Positions 17,962 through 27,314 of a stretch of 64,000 nucleotides of DNA are shown here, piece by piece. A program made the translations under genes and the position numbers. Source of the stretch: Ferruginibacter paludis (GTDB taxonomy: Bacteria > Bacteroidota > Bacteroidia > Chitinophagales > Chitinophagaceae); the NCBI RefSeq assembly GCF_030409685.1, contig NZ_JAUFQJ010000024.1, positions 434,001 to 498,000 on the forward strand, in the 5' to 3' direction. The notes below the pieces were generated by a model. That model did no database searches, was not told the origin of the DNA, and saw nothing but the letters and a program-made list of their open reading frames with translations. The number at the start of each line of letters is the position of its first letter. The first letter of the stretch is position 1.

Positions 17962-18398
17962 AATGAATGTTTTACTATGTTTTATTATCAGGTTAAAGAC
18001 GGTATCGATAGTAATTACGACAATTTGATGACAATGGATTTCAACGAAGAAAAAAATATTTTTGATAAGTAGGCTTTACCGAAAACCAATCAGACTAAAT
18101 GATTTCGGATACGTTACGAATAGTAGTAAAGACAATAAAAAAATACAAAGGCTGGTATGTAATACTAATGATCAAAGCTTTGCGAAAAAATAATTTCTTA
18201 TAATGCCGGGAATTGATGTGATTGGTAGTATATGCGATTGCACCATCGCTTTTGATAAAATAAAATCGCAGGTTAGTATGCACCGGGAGCAACTGTATAC
18301 AAGGTTCTGGGTACTGGAAGAAGAAGTGATTTGGTTTATAAACTTCAAATGCTGCAGGAGTTAAAATATAGCCGAGCCGGCAGAAAGCGCCTCTTTTG
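17962..18398. other. 437-base intergenic region, no clear gene
   Basis: AT-rich upstream region of the globin operon. A 53-codon plus-strand frame (ATG 18203 to TAA 18364) and a 65-codon minus-strand frame (18095-18292) exist, but neither has protein-like composition or a convincing ribosome site. I see no hairpin or RNA gene here. Confidence 0.4.
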
Positions 18399-19562
18399 TT
18401 ACGGTAAATAAAGATTCACAATACGGCCCTGTTTCTGCGTGGGTGCTAAAACAGTCAGGGAATCATTCTGCAATATCAGCACTTTTCCTTCTGGCTTTAA
18501 ATCCCAAAGGCTGCCGGAAAAAAAAACGTTGAGCCCATTGTGAATTCCTGATTGCGACGCACGGCTTGTTATACTGTACCTTGTCCACGTATCACCTTCT
18601 GTAATTTTGTTATACAAAGTGGTATCAGCAAATTCTGCGGAGTTTGTAAAACTCTTATATCCGGTCCAGCGGGTATGCCAAATGGAATCTGTTCCGCTAA
18701 GGGAAGGTATCATAACAAAATCAACTTTGCCGGCAATACGTTGATAGGCTTGCGGAAACAAGCTGCCTGCACAAATCAGCAGGCCCATCCTGCTCACCCT
18801 GGTGGAAAAAATGGGTTTTTGATCTGTATTACCGCATGTTGAAAATATTTGTTCATCATCTACCGGAAATACCTTTTTTACAATGGGTGGGATAATTTTT
18901 CCATTGGGGCCAAAAACAACTGCAGTATTGTAAATTTTCCCGTTGGGCGTCACCTCCAGGTGGCCGTCAACGTTAATGGAAACATCTGGCAATGCTATGG
19001 AACCTGCCGCTATCACGCAGTTGTACTCTTTGGCAAGTTGCGAAAAAGTAGTTTCATAAATTGCGCACATTTGCTTAGCCTTCATACTAAATAAGGCATA
19101 TTTTCTTTTGTCTGCTGCGGGCGCATTGCAATAGTTCACAAAAAACTTGTACAGGTTTGCAATAACCAGGATTGTCATCGCAGCGTCTACTGAAGGCTGC
19201 CGGTAAATTTCGCTTTTTTCGTTGGCCGTAACCAGCCATGTACCAATATACTCCGGCAATACTACTATTGACCGCGGAGTAATTTTATGTTCCTTTTTTA
19301 AAGCCTCAAAATATTTTCGAAGGCAGCTTTTAAAGTTTGAAGCGGTTGAATAATCGTAAGTAGATAAATAAGGCTGCATGCCAATGATATTGCCTTTACC
19401 GTAGTCTGAGCCAATTTCCGTGTAAGCCAATCCATTCTTGTAAAAAGAATAAGTATCCGCAGTTGATGTCCTTTCTTTTACACGGTCCATCTCGGCCCAA
19501 ATATTATAAGCGGTAAGCAATACCAAAACAAACACTCCTGAAAATACAATAAATGTTTTCAT
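18399..19562 (-). CDS. carbon-nitrogen hydrolase (nitrilase superfamily) protein, membrane anchored
   Basis: 387 residues from the ATG at 19562; a TTG two codons earlier is less likely. It starts with a hydrophobic anchor or signal (FIVFSGVFVLVLLTAYNIWA). The nitrilase triad can be read: Glu in VVLPEYIGTW, Lys in PPIVKKVFPVDD and Cys in MGLLICAGSLFP. The core around it (AAGSIALPD, GKIYNTAVVFGPNGKI) is typical of the family. It should hydrolyse an amide or nitrile outside the cytoplasm; the substrate is unknown. It stands alone, with 316 bases upstream to the next gene. Confidence 0.8.
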   Translation of the reverse strand: MKTFIVFSGVFVLVLLTAYNIWAEMDRVKERTSTADTYSFYKNGLAYTEIGSDYGKGNIIGMQPYLSTYDYSTASNFKSCLRKYFEALKKEHKITPRSIVVLPEYIGTWLVTANEKSEIYRQPSVDAAMTILVIANLYKFFVNYCNAPAADKRKYALFSMKAKQMCAIYETTFSQLAKEYNCVIAAGSIALPDVSINVDGHLEVTPNGKIYNTAVVFGPNGKIIPPIVKKVFPVDDEQIFSTCGNTDQKPIFSTRVSRMGLLICAGSLFPQAYQRIAGKVDFVMIPSLSGTDSIWHTRWTGYKSFTNSAEFADTTLYNKITEGDTWTRYSITSRASQSGIHNGLNVFFSGSLWDLKPEGKVLILQNDSLTVLAPTQKQGRIVNLYLP

Positions 19563-19884
19563 GAACAATTCGGTGGCTATTTAACCTTGTTTTAAGAAAT
19601 TTCTTGCTGTGTAGGTGAGTATGGCAAAAATGGAACCGATTGTTGAAGATAAACATAAACTATTTCGGTTAGGATGTTGTTTTGAGAAGCCAATGATTAC
19701 AATCAAGCGAATGAAATAGCTGTAATCTGATATTAAAGATAGAATGAAATCATTCATTTACAGTTATTTACAGTAGCAGAAAAACCTTTCAAACTGGTGG
19801 GGAAAAAATTACGCAATGCTTGAAATTTTATTTTGAAAAAAATCCGGCCATGATTGAAGCATGGCGGCATAAGGCTGCAATTAC
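19563..19884. other. 322-base intergenic region with one terminator
   Basis: Contains the terminator of the downstream-reading HEFGH gene (19834-19865, listed separately) and the promoter region of the nitrilase-fold gene. Only a 32-codon frame of poor quality is present besides. No repeat was recognised. Confidence 0.4.
19834..19865 (-). terminator. intrinsic terminator after the HEFGH-protein gene
   Basis: On the minus strand GCCATG, 7-base loop, CATGGC is followed by CGGA and a run of seven T. It lies about 20 bases past the stop at 19885. Confidence 0.75.
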
Positions 19885-21333
19885 TTATTGTTTATATGCT
19901 TCTTTCAATTCCAGCATAATAGTTTCAACAAAAGCATTGTAATTTTTATTGGGATTGATATCTTTTTCAAACATCTCCAGTTTCTTTACAATAAATGGCA
20001 GGTAGGTAAACCCTCCCTTCACATTGCTCCTTATAATTTCTTCTGCGTGGCTGGTATCGCCCAATTGCCTTGCAATAATCACTTCGCCTGCTCTTACAAA
20101 ATGTTCATACAAGCTCTGTACCCAGTTGGTATACGATTGTTTGCGCATCGCATCCTTTATGGGCAGGTATAAATATTCGGTTGACTTTTTCAGTTCCTCC
20201 GGCAACTGATCGATGGCGCCGTTTACAAAGGAATGCCCAAACTCGTGCACCGACAATCCCTGTATCCTGTCAGGATAATCAAAACCAAGATCCAAATGCC
20301 CGGGATCAAACGACTGAAAACTGAAAGGCGCAAAGGCATTGTAAATGCTTTGGGTGATGGCGTTCATTTTGCCATAGCCTGAGCTGGTAATTAAATTCAT
20401 CACCGGCACCAGGTTATAGTCGTGAAAAGATTTGTTGTAAAAATTTTCCATGGTCGGTATAAATTTGGAAGAAGGCAGGTTCTTTTCAACATCCATTTTT
20501 GCACGCTGAAAATTGGACTTATTTTCTTCCAGCCATTTTTCAAAATGGATGGCTTTATAAAAGCTGTTGAACGAATCTAAAAAGGCTGTGGCAATGAGCC
20601 TGCCTGCTGCTGCATCACCATTACCTGAAAAAGCAAGTATGGTTTCTTTATTGGTAGTGTTGTTCAGTTTTGCATTGGGTACTTCATCCACCTGTTCCAG
20701 CAAGCCAATAAAAAAGTCGTTATAAAATTGTTTTGCCTGGTATTGCCTGTACAGCTGCATCATGGCACAACTGTCAAATGCTTTATAACGACTGTAATTT
20801 TTCCACGCCATCAAATTCCAATCCTGCCAGGTAGTTTTTTTATTGTCAATTACCACAGAATCGGTGAGCTTTTCCAGGTCAGGTCCCATGTCCAGCTGCA
20901 GTATTAAACCAAACAATTCCAGGTTGGCGTTGCTGATTACATTAATTTTTTTCGCTGCAACGGTCTTATAGTTTAACAACAGGCTTCCATCAGCATGGTC
21001 GCCTTTTATTTCAATACTGTGTGGAGCTGTTTTGTCTGCAGTCAGCTGAAGCAAAATGGTGTCATTCTGTGGCGAGAGTTGCCTGCTCCAAATTGTATTG
21101 ATTCCTTCTTTTACTGCCAGTTGCAAATTACCCTGTGTCAGCTGCACGGAGTAATGAATAAAAATAATGTCGCCTGCTGCGGCATTAAACGTTACCGCGT
21201 CAGTCTTATTGAAATTGCCAAAGCTTTCATTCATTTGACCGGGTGTATTGCTGCTTCTAAAAGATCCGGCATAATGACTGCAGGAAGCAGTCAACATTAG
21301 TATAAACGAAAAGCACAGCGTAATTTTTTTCAT
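19885..21333 (-). CDS. DUF4932-like lipoprotein with HExxH zinc-peptidase motif
   Basis: 482 residues from the ATG at 21333 (MKKITLCFSFILMLTASC); the longer frame adds six residues before this lipoprotein signal. The first ~130 mature residues are a beta-rich domain; the rest is mostly helical. LSVHEFGHSFVNGAID carries the HExxH motif of zincin-type peptidases and a distant Glu-rich helix (LYEHFVRAGEVIIAR) could give the third ligand. This arrangement fits the DUF4932 family, which is found mainly in Bacteroidota. Predicted outer-membrane-attached or periplasmic peptidase; the substrate is unknown. It has its own terminator. Confidence 0.75.
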   Translation of the reverse strand: MKKITLCFSFILMLTASCSHYAGSFRSSNTPGQMNESFGNFNKTDAVTFNAAAGDIIFIHYSVQLTQGNLQLAVKEGINTIWSRQLSPQNDTILLQLTADKTAPHSIEIKGDHADGSLLLNYKTVAAKKINVISNANLELFGLILQLDMGPDLEKLTDSVVIDNKKTTWQDWNLMAWKNYSRYKAFDSCAMMQLYRQYQAKQFYNDFFIGLLEQVDEVPNAKLNNTTNKETILAFSGNGDAAAGRLIATAFLDSFNSFYKAIHFEKWLEENKSNFQRAKMDVEKNLPSSKFIPTMENFYNKSFHDYNLVPVMNLITSSGYGKMNAITQSIYNAFAPFSFQSFDPGHLDLGFDYPDRIQGLSVHEFGHSFVNGAIDQLPEELKKSTEYLYLPIKDAMRKQSYTNWVQSLYEHFVRAGEVIIARQLGDTSHAEEIIRSNVKGGFTYLPFIVKKLEMFEKDINPNKNYNAFVETIMLELKEAYKQ

Positions 21334-21448
21334 CCAACAAGGTTTAAACATTTAAAAAGTCTGCGTTGCAATATTATATTGAATAATACAGGCCGGCTTG
21401 TATAAAATTGCTTTTTTATCAGATGGTTCGGTTTATTAAAAATGCTGT

Positions 21449-22213
21449 TTATTCAGGTTGAACAAACCGGCTGGGGCTAATGCCAAAATACTTTTTAAAA
21501 CTGTTTGTAAAATGGCTGGGATCGTAAAAGCCTTGTGAATAGGCTATATCAGTAAGTGGTATATTTTGCAGCAATAATTTTTTTGACTGGCCAAGCCTGT
21601 ACAGCATAATATAGGTTTGAGGTGTAACGCCTTTTGCTTTTTTAAATTCCCGGATAAAATGAAATTTGCTCATGCAAAATTTCTTTGCCAGCCAGTCTGT
21701 ATCAATGGGCTTGTTGGGATAAGCATCAATGATTTCGTCTATCCGGTAAAAAACGGATGCCCAGGAGTTTTGGGGATGCGGATCTGTTGCATGACCCGCC
21801 AGCATTTTAAAAGAAGTCTCCCATTTTTGAGCAGCTGTATTTTCTGTATTAAACAAATGCAGTAAGTTATTAAAAAGCGGTACGTCGTAAATCACCCTTT
21901 CTAAAGCCATTACCGGTTTGTTATTGGAAAAATGTTGTAATACTTCCGGGTTAACATAGATGGTTTTGTAACTGTAGCCTGCAGGACTTAAAGAGAAATT
22001 ACGATGCACTTCATTTACCTGCGTAATGCTGATGTTTCCGGCAGGGGCAATAAATTCCTGTTCGGTATTTTTCAATATTTCTGTTCCGTTTGTAATGAGC
22101 GATACACAAAAAAAGTCGTGAAAATGAAAAGGGAAATAGTCGTTTTCACTTTCAGAAGAAAATAATTCCGTGTTATCAAAACATCCAACTCTTTTATATT
22201 GAAATGATGGCAT
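21449..22213 (-). CDS. AraC-family transcriptional regulator
   Basis: 254 residues. The N-terminal half is a cupin-like sensor domain (YFPFHFHDFFCVSLITNG with clustered His; EFIAPAGNISI). The C-terminal ~100 residues hold the two helix-turn-helix units: IDTDWLAKKFCMSKFHFIREF and LTDIAYSQGFYDPSHFTNSFK, ending KYFGISPSRF, the usual AraC closing motif. It is divergent from the DinB gene at 22425, with 211 bases between, and is a candidate regulator of that gene; the effector is unknown. Confidence 0.9.
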   Translation of the reverse strand: MPSFQYKRVGCFDNTELFSSESENDYFPFHFHDFFCVSLITNGTEILKNTEQEFIAPAGNISITQVNEVHRNFSLSPAGYSYKTIYVNPEVLQHFSNNKPVMALERVIYDVPLFNNLLHLFNTENTAAQKWETSFKMLAGHATDPHPQNSWASVFYRIDEIIDAYPNKPIDTDWLAKKFCMSKFHFIREFKKAKGVTPQTYIMLYRLGQSKKLLLQNIPLTDIAYSQGFYDPSHFTNSFKKYFGISPSRFVQPE

Positions 22214-22424
22214 GCCGAAATTTTAAATCAGTATGAATAAATCTATGCCCTGTATTTGAAGATACAAACTATTTAAAGCACGATGCAACATGAAGCTGAG
22301 TTTTTATCTAAAATCAAAAAGGCTGAAAACATTTAAACAAAGAAGCTTGCATCTGAAAATAATCTGGATTAACTTTCAATAGCAATTTTCAAAACGGCTT
22401 GTATCATCCAAAAAAATCAGCTTC

Positions 22425-23087
22425 ATGCAACAGCAAACAACCCCCATCAACCGCAGAAATTTTTTACGCAATGCTTCACTGTTTGCCGCCGGTACCGCCG
22501 GTTTCAGCATGCTTCCTTTTGAAAATTTCAGTAATCCCATGGAAGGAGAAAATCCCAATATCATTGGTCCGTTGCAGGGCTATTCGCCGCAGATAGGTAT
22601 ACTGGTTTCTATGATGACCTGGATAAGAGAATCCGTCGTTCGTGCGGCAAAAGACCTGAAGACAGAAGAACTTGATTTTTTAATGGACCCCAAAGCCAAT
22701 ACGATTGGTGCGATGCTGATGCACCTTGCAGCTACCGATACCGTATACCAGGACCTGACATTTTATAACCTGAAAGATTTCAGCGAAAGCAATCAAAAAA
22801 GGTTCGGCGTAGCCATGGAATTGGGAGATGAAGGTCGTAAACAAATAAAAGGCAACAACCTGGATTATTATTTAAGCACATTGCAGGAAGTAAGAGAAAA
22901 AACACTGGCTGAATTTAAAAAACGGGATGATAAGTGGTTTGCCCAGGTTGATCCTTCTTTTTTTGGTGGCAAACCAACCAATAATTTCTGTAAATGGTTT
23001 CATGTTTGTGAACACGAAGCCAATCACCGCGGGCAGATAACACTGGTTAGAAAAAGGTTGCCGGGTGCGCCGGCCAGTAAAGAATAG
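22425..23087 (+). CDS. DinB-family protein with Tat-type signal
   Basis: 220 residues. The N-terminus has a twin-arginine signal (NRRNFLRNASLFAAGTAGF). The DinB/YfiT four-helix fold follows, with its putative metal-binding His residues: MLMHLAATD and, near the C-terminus, HVCEHEANHRGQI. DinB proteins are metal-binding, often thiol-transferase-related, and their physiological role is mostly unknown. Export by Tat would fit a protein folded with its metal before translocation. Divergent from the AraC regulator gene. The nearby GTGAATG heptamer repeat follows the stop. Confidence 0.8.
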   Translation: MQQQTTPINRRNFLRNASLFAAGTAGFSMLPFENFSNPMEGENPNIIGPLQGYSPQIGILVSMMTWIRESVVRAAKDLKTEELDFLMDPKANTIGAMLMHLAATDTVYQDLTFYNLKDFSESNQKRFGVAMELGDEGRKQIKGNNLDYYLSTLQEVREKTLAEFKKRDDKWFAQVDPSFFGGKPTNNFCKWFHVCEHEANHRGQITLVRKRLPGAPASKE

Positions 23088-23093
23088 CTTGGC

Positions 23094-23121
23094 GTGAATG
23101 GTGAATAGTGAATGGTGAATT
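23094..23121 (+). repeat. short tandem heptamer repeat
   Basis: Four consecutive units GTGAATG, GTGAATA, GTGAATG, GTGAATT directly after the DinB stop. Short intergenic heptamer arrays of this type occur in many bacterial genomes. Confidence 0.7.
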
Positions 23122-23216
23122 ATCGACTATTGCATTTCAGGAATCGAGCCTTCACTTTACACTTACATCACACCCGCATATCAGTATTAATATTTTCTAC
23201 CTCAATAAAACTATTT

Positions 23217-23924
23217 ATGGATACCCCTTCTTCTTCAGAAAAAATAATACTGCAAAACAATCAACAGTTGGCACAATGGCAAAACCGGTTGCTGCCCTGG
23301 ATGATTGCTATGCCTACCCTTTTGATTGGTGCCTTTATAATACTTGGCACATTAAAACTGAACAACTTCGAAAAGTTTGCCTACCGGGGTGATGAAGAAA
23401 AAACCACATTGACCATTCCTTCGCCTTACGACAACAGTACCGATTCTGCCTTAAAAAAAAGTGCGGATTATTTAAAATGGTATTCGTTGGTTAAGATGGA
23501 AGAATACAGCATCAACCGCCGTTATAACCAGGGTGGCGTATTGCTGATGTCACGCATCTACATTAAATACCTGGGCTTTTTTACTGGTATGATCCTGGCC
23601 ATTGTGGGCGCCGTTTTCATCATCTCCAAATTAAAGGAAGATGTAACAGAAATTGAAGGTAGTGTGGAGGAAAAAACAAAATTCAGGATGGTCTCGTCAT
23701 CACCGGGTATTATTTTCGGCGTACTTGGTACCGCACTGATGCTGACGACAATTTTAACACACTCTGAAATCAGTGTAAAAGATATGCCCCTGTACCTGAA
23801 TACTTACAATATTGCTGAAACACAAAAAACTTTTAAAGCACCGGAAAAAGAAACCAAAAAAAGTAAGATCAATTCGAAAGCGGTGGATGATTTAATGATG
23901 GATACAGACAGCACAGGTAAATAA
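23217..23924 (+). CDS. hypothetical membrane protein
   Basis: 235 residues from the ATG at 23217; the longer frame from 23112 runs through the heptamer repeat and adds unlikely residues. Three hydrophobic segments are seen: LLPWMIAMPTLLIGAFIILG, FFTGMILAIVGAVFIIS and GIIFGVLGTALMLTTIL. The region between the first and second is polar and probably periplasmic (~90 residues, starting GDEEKTTLTIPSPYDN). The C-terminal tail is Lys-rich. No family recognised. It is 29 bases before the next, co-directional gene for a HExxH protein, so they may be co-expressed. Confidence 0.6.
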   Translation: MDTPSSSEKIILQNNQQLAQWQNRLLPWMIAMPTLLIGAFIILGTLKLNNFEKFAYRGDEEKTTLTIPSPYDNSTDSALKKSADYLKWYSLVKMEEYSINRRYNQGGVLLMSRIYIKYLGFFTGMILAIVGAVFIISKLKEDVTEIEGSVEEKTKFRMVSSSPGIIFGVLGTALMLTTILTHSEISVKDMPLYLNTYNIAETQKTFKAPEKETKKSKINSKAVDDLMMDTDSTGK

Positions 23925-23953
23925 TCATATTCTTCGTTTTTAAACTCAGTACA

Positions 23954-25672
23954 ATGCGTTTATTTATTTTATTCATTGTTTGCATGGCGGCGTTGCCGCC
24001 TGCAGCACAAGCCCAGAAAAAAGTAGACCGCCAGTATTTTATAAACCTGCTGAATGCGGGCCAGTATGATAAAGTATTTGACTCCTGCACCAGGTTGCGA
24101 AAAGAAGTGTATGGCAAAAATGCGGTGGTGGATTATTTTATTGCCAAGAGTCTTTGCCTGGACGGATACAAAGACAAATCGGCTTATTGCTTTAACTGCA
24201 TCATTAAAAACTTTAAATTATCCGGCGCAAAAAAAAGTTTTATACAGGAAGAAATAAATACCTGTACAGCACCTGCGGCAGAAGAAGCTGCTACAGTTGC
24301 AGCCACACCGGATTTTAGTTACATCAACAACGTATCTCTGCCAGAAGCCAGTGTTGGTGGAAAGATGGGTAAAGTGTATGACTGTTTTACACAAAACCAA
24401 ACCATGAACTTAAGCAATATGGTGTCAACAACTGAACTTGAATCGCGGCTGTTTGCAATTAATAAAAAAACAGCAGCCATAAAAAAAATAAAAAGCATTA
24501 CAGATGAGCGCTATAAAATTGATACCGGTGGCAGGTATGTCTTTGTAACGCTGAAAAAGTACCCGCTGGATAGCGTTAGCTACGCGGCCAGTCAGCTGGA
24601 AAAAGCCTATCGCTTTTTTGTAAGCTACTATGGGCTGCGGGCGCCTGATCAGCTGCTAACGGTATATATGCTGCGTGATCAAAATGCATTACGGCAAACC
24701 GCCAAACTGGTACACGGCATCATATTACCTGATCCCAATATTGGTTATTCCAACCTGTCTGACCTGAGCCTGCTTGGCATCGGCGATGCCAAGCATCTCG
24801 GCACAATGTACCATGAGTTATTTCATTTGGTAGTACGCACCGACCTGGGTGATATTCCCGCATTCCTGGATGAAGGGATAGCTAGTTTGTACTCCGTAAG
24901 CAAATGGAAGAACGATACCCTGTTGGGCGACTACCGGCCATGGCGGCTGGAAGAATTACAGGAAGCAAAACATGCTACTGATAAACAACTGCAAATTCCG
25001 CCAATGGATAAACTGATCAATTACAGCTGGGATGAATTTGATGGCGTGGAAACAAAAAATGTTTGCCAGGTGGCCGTCAACTACGCACTCTCCAATTTTA
25101 TTATGATTTACCTGCAGGAAAAAAAGATGTTGCAGCAAATGGTAACCGCTTTTAAAAACAGGCCGTTTGTACCAGATGACCCTGCGAATGTAAAAACTAA
25201 CCTGCAGATTTTTGAGTCCATAGTGAAAGATTCCATCGAAAATTTCACTGCCCATTTTGACGACTGGTTTTCGAAATTGTACAATTTCAGCCTGTATAAG
25301 AAAAGCGCAGCTTCGGTCATTAACCCGGTAAGCATGGAGCAGCAAATCGACAACGCCTGGGCCTTATTTTATGAAACACAGGAGAAGGCATCCCGGTATA
25401 TTGCAGCAGATAGTTTTAAGAGATTAGAAACAGAGCTGAGGACAATAGAACAGGACTATCGTGCAGTTGGTGCACAAAGCAGCGCAATGAATGCAATGGC
25501 CAATACAGCAGCAAATAATCCGCCTACGAATGTGCAGTCGAATGTAGTACAGCAAAGCGTGCCTGTTGATGACAGAACAGTGAAAAGAAATGCCATACAA
25601 CAAAGGCTGGAAGCCTATGACAAGAAATTACGAAAATTGCTTTTTGACCATATGCCTAAGACGGCAAATTGA
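23954..25672 (+). CDS. secreted gluzincin-type metallopeptidase-like protein
   Basis: 572 residues. A cleavable signal peptide (LFILFIVCMAALPPAAQAQ) is followed by a ~100-residue domain with several Cys (CTRLRKEVYG, CLDGYKD, YCFNCII), a linker, and the catalytic domain. MYHELFHLVVRTDLGDIPAFLDEGIASLY contains HExxH and, 19 residues on, the Glu of DEGIA, the layout of gluzincin peptidases of the MA clan. The C-terminal ~150 residues are helical and Gln/Asn-rich. Probably a periplasmic or secreted peptidase; the substrate is unknown. It follows the small membrane protein with a 29-base gap. Confidence 0.75.
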   Translation: MRLFILFIVCMAALPPAAQAQKKVDRQYFINLLNAGQYDKVFDSCTRLRKEVYGKNAVVDYFIAKSLCLDGYKDKSAYCFNCIIKNFKLSGAKKSFIQEEINTCTAPAAEEAATVAATPDFSYINNVSLPEASVGGKMGKVYDCFTQNQTMNLSNMVSTTELESRLFAINKKTAAIKKIKSITDERYKIDTGGRYVFVTLKKYPLDSVSYAASQLEKAYRFFVSYYGLRAPDQLLTVYMLRDQNALRQTAKLVHGIILPDPNIGYSNLSDLSLLGIGDAKHLGTMYHELFHLVVRTDLGDIPAFLDEGIASLYSVSKWKNDTLLGDYRPWRLEELQEAKHATDKQLQIPPMDKLINYSWDEFDGVETKNVCQVAVNYALSNFIMIYLQEKKMLQQMVTAFKNRPFVPDDPANVKTNLQIFESIVKDSIENFTAHFDDWFSKLYNFSLYKKSAASVINPVSMEQQIDNAWALFYETQEKASRYIAADSFKRLETELRTIEQDYRAVGAQSSAMNAMANTAANNPPTNVQSNVVQQSVPVDDRTVKRNAIQQRLEAYDKKLRKLLFDHMPKTAN

Positions 25673-25739
25673 CTGGGGCAAAGCTCAATGCTTTAATTTG
25701 TACAGGTTTTTTATTTAGCCGGCAATTAATAATACCTTC

Positions 25740-26579
25740 ATGAAAATTCAGTACATGCGATTCCTGTTTTTTATTGGCTGTTGTTTAGCAATACAATTTG
25801 CAGCCGCACAAACCGATTCTCTGGCATTACAGTTTCCAACAGATTCCGGTTATCTTACCTCATTTGACAGCACTAAAATTTATTATGAAGTGCGGGGCAA
25901 TGGTAAGCCTGTTTTGTTATTGCACGGTTTTATTGTAAATGGCACTTCCTGGAAAAGGGCTGCACTGTATACCGGTTTGCTGAAAGCAGGCTACAAGGTA
26001 ATTGTACCCGATATGCGTGGAAATGGTAAATCAGGTAAGCCGCACGATTCTACTGCGTATGATAATGACGCCGAAGCGAAAGACATAATGCAACTGATGA
26101 GCTTGCTGAAGATTAATAAATATGGCGTGGTAGGTTACTCAAGAGGTTCAATTATAACTGCCCGACTGCTGGTGCTGGGGAAGAACGTACAGGCGGCTGT
26201 AATGGGTGGGATGGGAACCGACTTCACCAATCCGCTATGGCCAAGACGAATTATGTTTTACCGGGCGTTAATGGGGGATTCCATCCCGGAATTAAAAGCA
26301 ATGGTAGGCTATGTACAACAGCAAAAACTGGATCAGCTGGCGTTAGCGTATCTGCAACGTTCACAACCATCTACACCTAAAGAGGTATTGCATAAAGTAA
26401 AACAACCCGTACTGGTGATCAGCGGCAGCGAAGATGCAGACAATGGTTCAGCTGGCGAACTGGCAAAACTGCTGCCCAACAGCACACTGGCAACCGTACC
26501 GGGTGATCATAACCATGCGTCGGCCACCAGTGAATTTTCGAAAGCAGTGATACAATTTTTACAACAACACCATTATTAG
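25740..26579 (+). CDS. alpha/beta-hydrolase, exported
   Basis: 279 residues with a signal peptide (FLFFIGCCLAIQFAAA). The alpha/beta-hydrolase core is complete: oxyanion strand KPVLLLHGF, the PDMRGNGKSGKP loop, nucleophile elbow VVGYSRGSI (Ser), acid in VISGSEDADNGSA (Asp) and His in VPGDHNHAS. Such enzymes cleave esters, peptides or related bonds; the substrate cannot be read from the sequence. A monocistronic gene that converges on the DinB gene at 26619, with a hairpin between them. Confidence 0.85.
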   Translation: MKIQYMRFLFFIGCCLAIQFAAAQTDSLALQFPTDSGYLTSFDSTKIYYEVRGNGKPVLLLHGFIVNGTSWKRAALYTGLLKAGYKVIVPDMRGNGKSGKPHDSTAYDNDAEAKDIMQLMSLLKINKYGVVGYSRGSIITARLLVLGKNVQAAVMGGMGTDFTNPLWPRRIMFYRALMGDSIPELKAMVGYVQQQKLDQLALAYLQRSQPSTPKEVLHKVKQPVLVISGSEDADNGSAGELAKLLPNSTLATVPGDHNHASATSEFSKAVIQFLQQHHY

Positions 26580-26585
26580 CAGAGC

Positions 26586-26615
26586 ATTTTATTTAAATCG
26601 GGATTTAGATAAAAT
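26586..26615. terminator. bidirectional terminator hairpin
   Basis: Arms of 14 bases (ATTTTATTTAAATC / GATTTAGATAAAAT) with one G-T wobble pair and a 2-base loop, in the 39-base gap between two convergent genes. Confidence 0.7.
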
Positions 26616-26618
26616 GTC

Positions 26619-27086
26619 TCAATTGATCTTCCTGTATTGTGTTCCGATATAATCTACAAAATCCGGCTCCAGTCCGTGCTGGCGGATGATGGTTTGAATT
26701 TGTGCCCGGTGATGAATAGAATGGTAATTCAATTGCAATGCAATATCCAGTGGCGTTGCAGCCCAGCGGCCGCCATCAAAGCCAACAAACTCAACTTCGG
26801 TTCCCAGCTCTGCCTCTGTTTTTACGGAAACGTAATCCACCCAAAGCTGCAGACTCTTGCTCCATTGTTCTTTAAGCTCAGCCAGGTTATACACCGGATC
26901 CCACCAGGACAAACCGGGTGCCTTCGCATCCTGTATTATCCTGGCCATCCATTTATATTGTGAATTGATAAGGTGACTGAAGAGTTTTATGCTTTCGTCT
27001 TTATCGGTCAGCTCCATTATTTTCGCAAGCATTTTTTTGTTGGTTACATCATTGTATCTAAACGTTTCCAGTAAATAGTCTTTCAT
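26619..27086 (-). CDS. DinB-family protein
   Basis: 155 residues from the ATG at 27086 (MKDYLLETFRYNDVTN); an ATG two codons earlier is also possible. Typical DinB four-helix protein: KLFSHLINSQYKWMARII, with the first His, and NYHSIHHRAQIQTIIRQHG, with the C-terminal His cluster that would complete the metal site. No signal peptide, so cytosolic, unlike the two exported DinB proteins at 22425 and 49292. The length is standard for the family. Function unknown. Confidence 0.85.
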   Translation of the reverse strand: MKDYLLETFRYNDVTNKKMLAKIMELTDKDESIKLFSHLINSQYKWMARIIQDAKAPGLSWWDPVYNLAELKEQWSKSLQLWVDYVSVKTEAELGTEVEFVGFDGGRWAATPLDIALQLNYHSIHHRAQIQTIIRQHGLEPDFVDYIGTQYRKIN

Positions 27087-27221
27087 ATGCATAAACAACG
27101 ATCAAATTAAAGTGAGTGAATTTTTCATCAGCCAGTACCTGGCGGTATTGCTATTTTTACAAGTAAAATTAAAAATAAAATGGCGGAACCGTTCCGTTTA
27201 TTATAGCCAGGTATATGCAAA

Positions 27222-27246
27222 AAAGAAGCAGACTTTCGTCTGCTCT
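27222..27246 (-). terminator. intrinsic terminator of the susCD operon
   Basis: On the minus strand GCAGAC, GAAA loop, GTCTGC is followed by TTCTTTTTTG. It lies about 70 bases past the susD stop at 27315. Confidence 0.75.
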
Positions 27247-27314
27247 TTTCTTTTGTATAACCAAAACCAATTGCGCTTTTATTGAAGGAAAAAGCCAACC
27301 TGTAATGAAAAAAT

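Noticed and set aside
18203..18364. 53-codon plus-strand frame in the 17962-18398 gap
   Set aside because: No ribosome site and no similarity to a known family; composition is not convincing.
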